Part shown: in pieces, positions 7,184-8,577 of the stretch
How the letters are laid out: every line of letters begins with the position of its first letter
Position numbering within the stretch: position 1 is the first letter of the stretch
Assembly (NCBI GenBank): GCA_945916625.1
Contig: CAMEGY010000034.1
Coordinates: forward strand, 1 to 8,577
From: an uncultured Anaerococcus sp.
GTDB taxonomy: Bacteria; Bacillota_A; Clostridia; Tissierellales; Peptoniphilaceae
Reading direction: 5' to 3'
DNA length: 8,577 nt
Program-made: the position numbers and the translations under genes
Notes under the pieces: model-generated
Told to the model about the DNA's origin: nothing
The model's input: the letters and a program-made list of their open reading frames with translations, nothing else
Database searches by the model: none

Positions 7184-7199
7184 CCGTCTCTAAGCCCCC

Positions 7200-7751
7200 T
7201 TAGTCCCTAAAGCTATAGGTCTTATTATCTAAGAGCCTCCTAGATTCAAAAAGTCTTATAGATGCTTTTGAAATATAGTAGGCAACAAAATATAAGATTA
7301 ATGATATAAAGAATACTACTAAGATATCTCCCATAATAAAGTCCGAGCTTTCTACAAACAAAGAAATTATCAAGTAGGAAGTCCATATAGAATAGAAGCT
7401 ATGAAAGGCAAGAGTTTTGTATATTGACTTATAATCAGTGTATTTTCTTATAATAATGTAGGTTGTAAGGTCTGTCAATACACCTGCAAGCCCAACTGCT
7501 ATAGCTCCGAAAATTGCTAGCCTTAATAAAATCAGGGCCAAAAGGCCCATAATTATAGATATTGTTCCTATTTTCTTTGTTTTTAGAACAGCTGCTGTTA
7601 GAACAAAAGTAAAAAGTGGTGTAGTAAATATGACCCTAGAACCCGGTATAGGAAAAAACCTACTCATTATATAAAGGATTTTCCCAAATACATACATCAA
7701 GGCTATAGAAATAGCCATAAAGCTTATATCTTTTATCCTAAACTTATTCAT
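7200..7751 (-). CDS. Small polytopic membrane protein, ECF-transporter S-component-like
   Basis: The 183 residues from the ATG at 7751 contain about six membrane segments, with short loops and a charged C-terminal tail (SKASIRLFESRRLLDNK). Size, topology, a helix near the N-terminus with small residues, and the GAIAVGLAGVLTDLTTY stretch (82-98) resemble substrate-binding S components of energy-coupling factor transporters. I cannot assign a subfamily (MptD-like or Gx-transporter-like are possible) or a ligand. I chose 7751 rather than the in-frame ATG at 7823 because AGGAG lies about six bases upstream. The shorter form also leaves an 8-base gap after the ccsA stop, whereas the longer form would overlap ccsA by 64 bases and add a poorly fitting leader. 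No ECF ATPase or T subunit gene is in the window, so it would have to share a module encoded elsewhere. Confidence 0.6.
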   Translation of the reverse strand: MNKFRIKDISFMAISIALMYVFGKILYIMSRFFPIPGSRVIFTTPLFTFVLTAAVLKTKKIGTISIIMGLLALILLRLAIFGAIAVGLAGVLTDLTTYIIIRKYTDYKSIYKTLAFHSFYSIWTSYLIISLFVESSDFIMGDILVVFFISLILYFVAYYISKASIRLFESRRLLDNKTYSFRD

Positions 7752-7759
7752 AAAATCTC

Positions 7760-8577
7760 CTATGCATATGAGTGTAGGGATGGCAATAGGGTATTTACTC
7801 CAATATAGGTAAAGATTATACAAATAAATCCTATTATTGCAAATATAGCCGCCCTTTTACCTTCCCAACCTCTAGACCTTCTTAGGTGGAGGTAGATTGA
7901 GTAAATTATCCATGTTATAAAGGACCAAGTTTCTTTTGGATCCCATGCCCAGTACCTGCCCCAAGCAGACTCTGCCCAGATTGCCCCTGTAATCATTACT
8001 AAGGATAGGAAAATATAACCAAAGGCTATAATCCTATACGCAATAAGGTCAAGCTGGTCCTTATCTGCAAGGTTTTTCGCAAAAAACTTATCATTATCAA
8101 GTTTATCTCTATATAAATACATAGCGGAAATTCCCGCTGCAACTGCAAAGGCTCCGTAGGATAAGATTGCAAGAGAAACGTGGACTGCTAGCCATTTAGA
8201 ATCAAGGGCTGGCATAAGAGGTCTAACTGTCCTATCACGCATAGCAGCGTAGCCTATTATTAAAAATAGGATTGGTGTGACAAAAGTCCCCATTGCAAGG
8301 AGTTTGTATTTTCTTTCGAAAATCAAATAGCAAAGGGCTATTCCCCAGGCAAAGGCTGTTGCAAATTCGTATTGATTTGAAAGTGGAATCCTACCTGCGT
8401 TTACCCACCTAACACCAAGAGCAAAGGTATGGGCGATGAAGGCTATAGTTAGGACATTTTTGCCCCTAAGACCCCATTTTTCAGTCTTGTTTACAAATAA
8501 TAATATAAAAAGCACCATGGATACTAGGTAACCAAATAAGCTTATATAAAATAAAATATTTTCTAGTTTTAGTAAGT
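7760..8577 (-). CDS. ccsA: Cytochrome c biogenesis protein CcsA (5' end beyond the right edge)
   Basis: This is a CcsA/ResC-type protein of cytochrome c maturation system II, a membrane protein that moves haem across the membrane and, with ResB/CcsB, attaches it to apocytochromes. The visible 271 residues carry the WWD signature WGRYWAWDPKETW (205-217), the GRIPLSNQYEF loop (61-71) and the C-terminal GVNTLLPSLHSYA. Conserved histidine candidates for haem ligation are H49, H132, H230 and H268. About seven or eight membrane segments are visible. The reading frame stays open from the internal ATG at 8518 to the right edge. The added residues (LENILFYISLFGYLVS) form the usual first membrane helix of the family, so 8518 is not the true start and the gene is truncated only by the window. 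The ResB partner is not visible and might lie upstream. The product needs c-type cytochromes or another haem role, neither of which is shown here. Confidence 0.93.
   Translation of the reverse strand, partial: LLKLENILFYISLFGYLVSMVLFILLFVNKTEKWGLRGKNVLTIAFIAHTFALGVRWVNAGRIPLSNQYEFATAFAWGIALCYLIFERKYKLLAMGTFVTPILFLIIGYAAMRDRTVRPLMPALDSKWLAVHVSLAILSYGAFAVAAGISAMYLYRDKLDNDKFFAKNLADKDQLDLIAYRIIAFGYIFLSLVMITGAIWAESAWGRYWAWDPKETWSFITWIIYSIYLHLRRSRGWEGKRAAIFAIIGFICIIFTYIGVNTLLPSLHSYA

Larger units (their letters stand above)
7110..7199. other. Intergenic gap before the gdpP-primosome operon
   Basis: This 90-base, strongly AT-rich stretch is the only gap longer than ten bases in the window. Its right side abuts the TAA of the S-component-like gene and its left side the DUF2232 ATG. 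It contains promoter-like hexamers and an 8-bp inverted repeat, described separately. I see no strong hairpin followed by a T-run, so the upstream genes could read through into the operon. Confidence 0.8.

Noticed and set aside
7190..7203. CTAAG-CCCC-CTTAG short hairpin at the end of the S-component-like gene
   Set aside because: The stem is only five base pairs and no T-run follows on the transcript, so it does not support a terminator.

Overview
The window looks like chromosomal DNA of a low-GC Gram-positive bacterium (Firmicutes). The evidence is the AT-rich composition, the Shine-Dalgarno-led starts, the Firmicutes-type primosome proteins (a DnaD-domain protein plus a DnaI-type loader) and the block DUF2232/YybS - GdpP - L9 - replicative helicase, which is typical of that phylum. 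The protein sequences feel like an anaerobic coccus of the Tissierellia/Peptoniphilaceae (Anaerococcus-like), but this is an impression, not a computed placement.

Every gene I can support is on the minus strand, so transcription runs from right to left. Two groups are visible. The right group (about 7200-8577) holds a CcsA-type cytochrome c biogenesis/haem-handling membrane protein, cut by the right edge, and a small polytopic membrane protein resembling an ECF-transporter S component. A 90-base gap (7110-7199) follows, the only real intergenic space. It holds promoter-like hexamers and an 8-bp inverted repeat.

The left group (1-7109) is an extremely compact gene string: DUF2232 membrane protein, gdpP (c-di-AMP phosphodiesterase), rplI (ribosomal protein L9), dnaB (replicative helicase), a GNAT acetyltransferase, a DnaD-domain primosome protein, a DnaI-type helicase loader, and the start of nnr (NAD(P)H-hydrate epimerase), cut by the left edge. 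Neighbours overlap by 1 to 23 bases, except one pair separated by a single base. The whole string is therefore probably one translationally coupled operon with no internal terminator that I can see.

Functionally, the left operon joins the replicative helicase with its DnaD/DnaI-type loading factors, a ribosomal protein, the enzyme that sets c-di-AMP levels and a metabolite-repair enzyme. The right group is about membrane transport or haem chemistry. I see no RNA genes, mobile elements, CRISPR array or phage genes, and no clearly broken genes. The window is mostly ordinary core genome. The points most worth a second look are the CcsA/S-component pair, the GNAT gene embedded in the primosome operon, and the small intergenic region.
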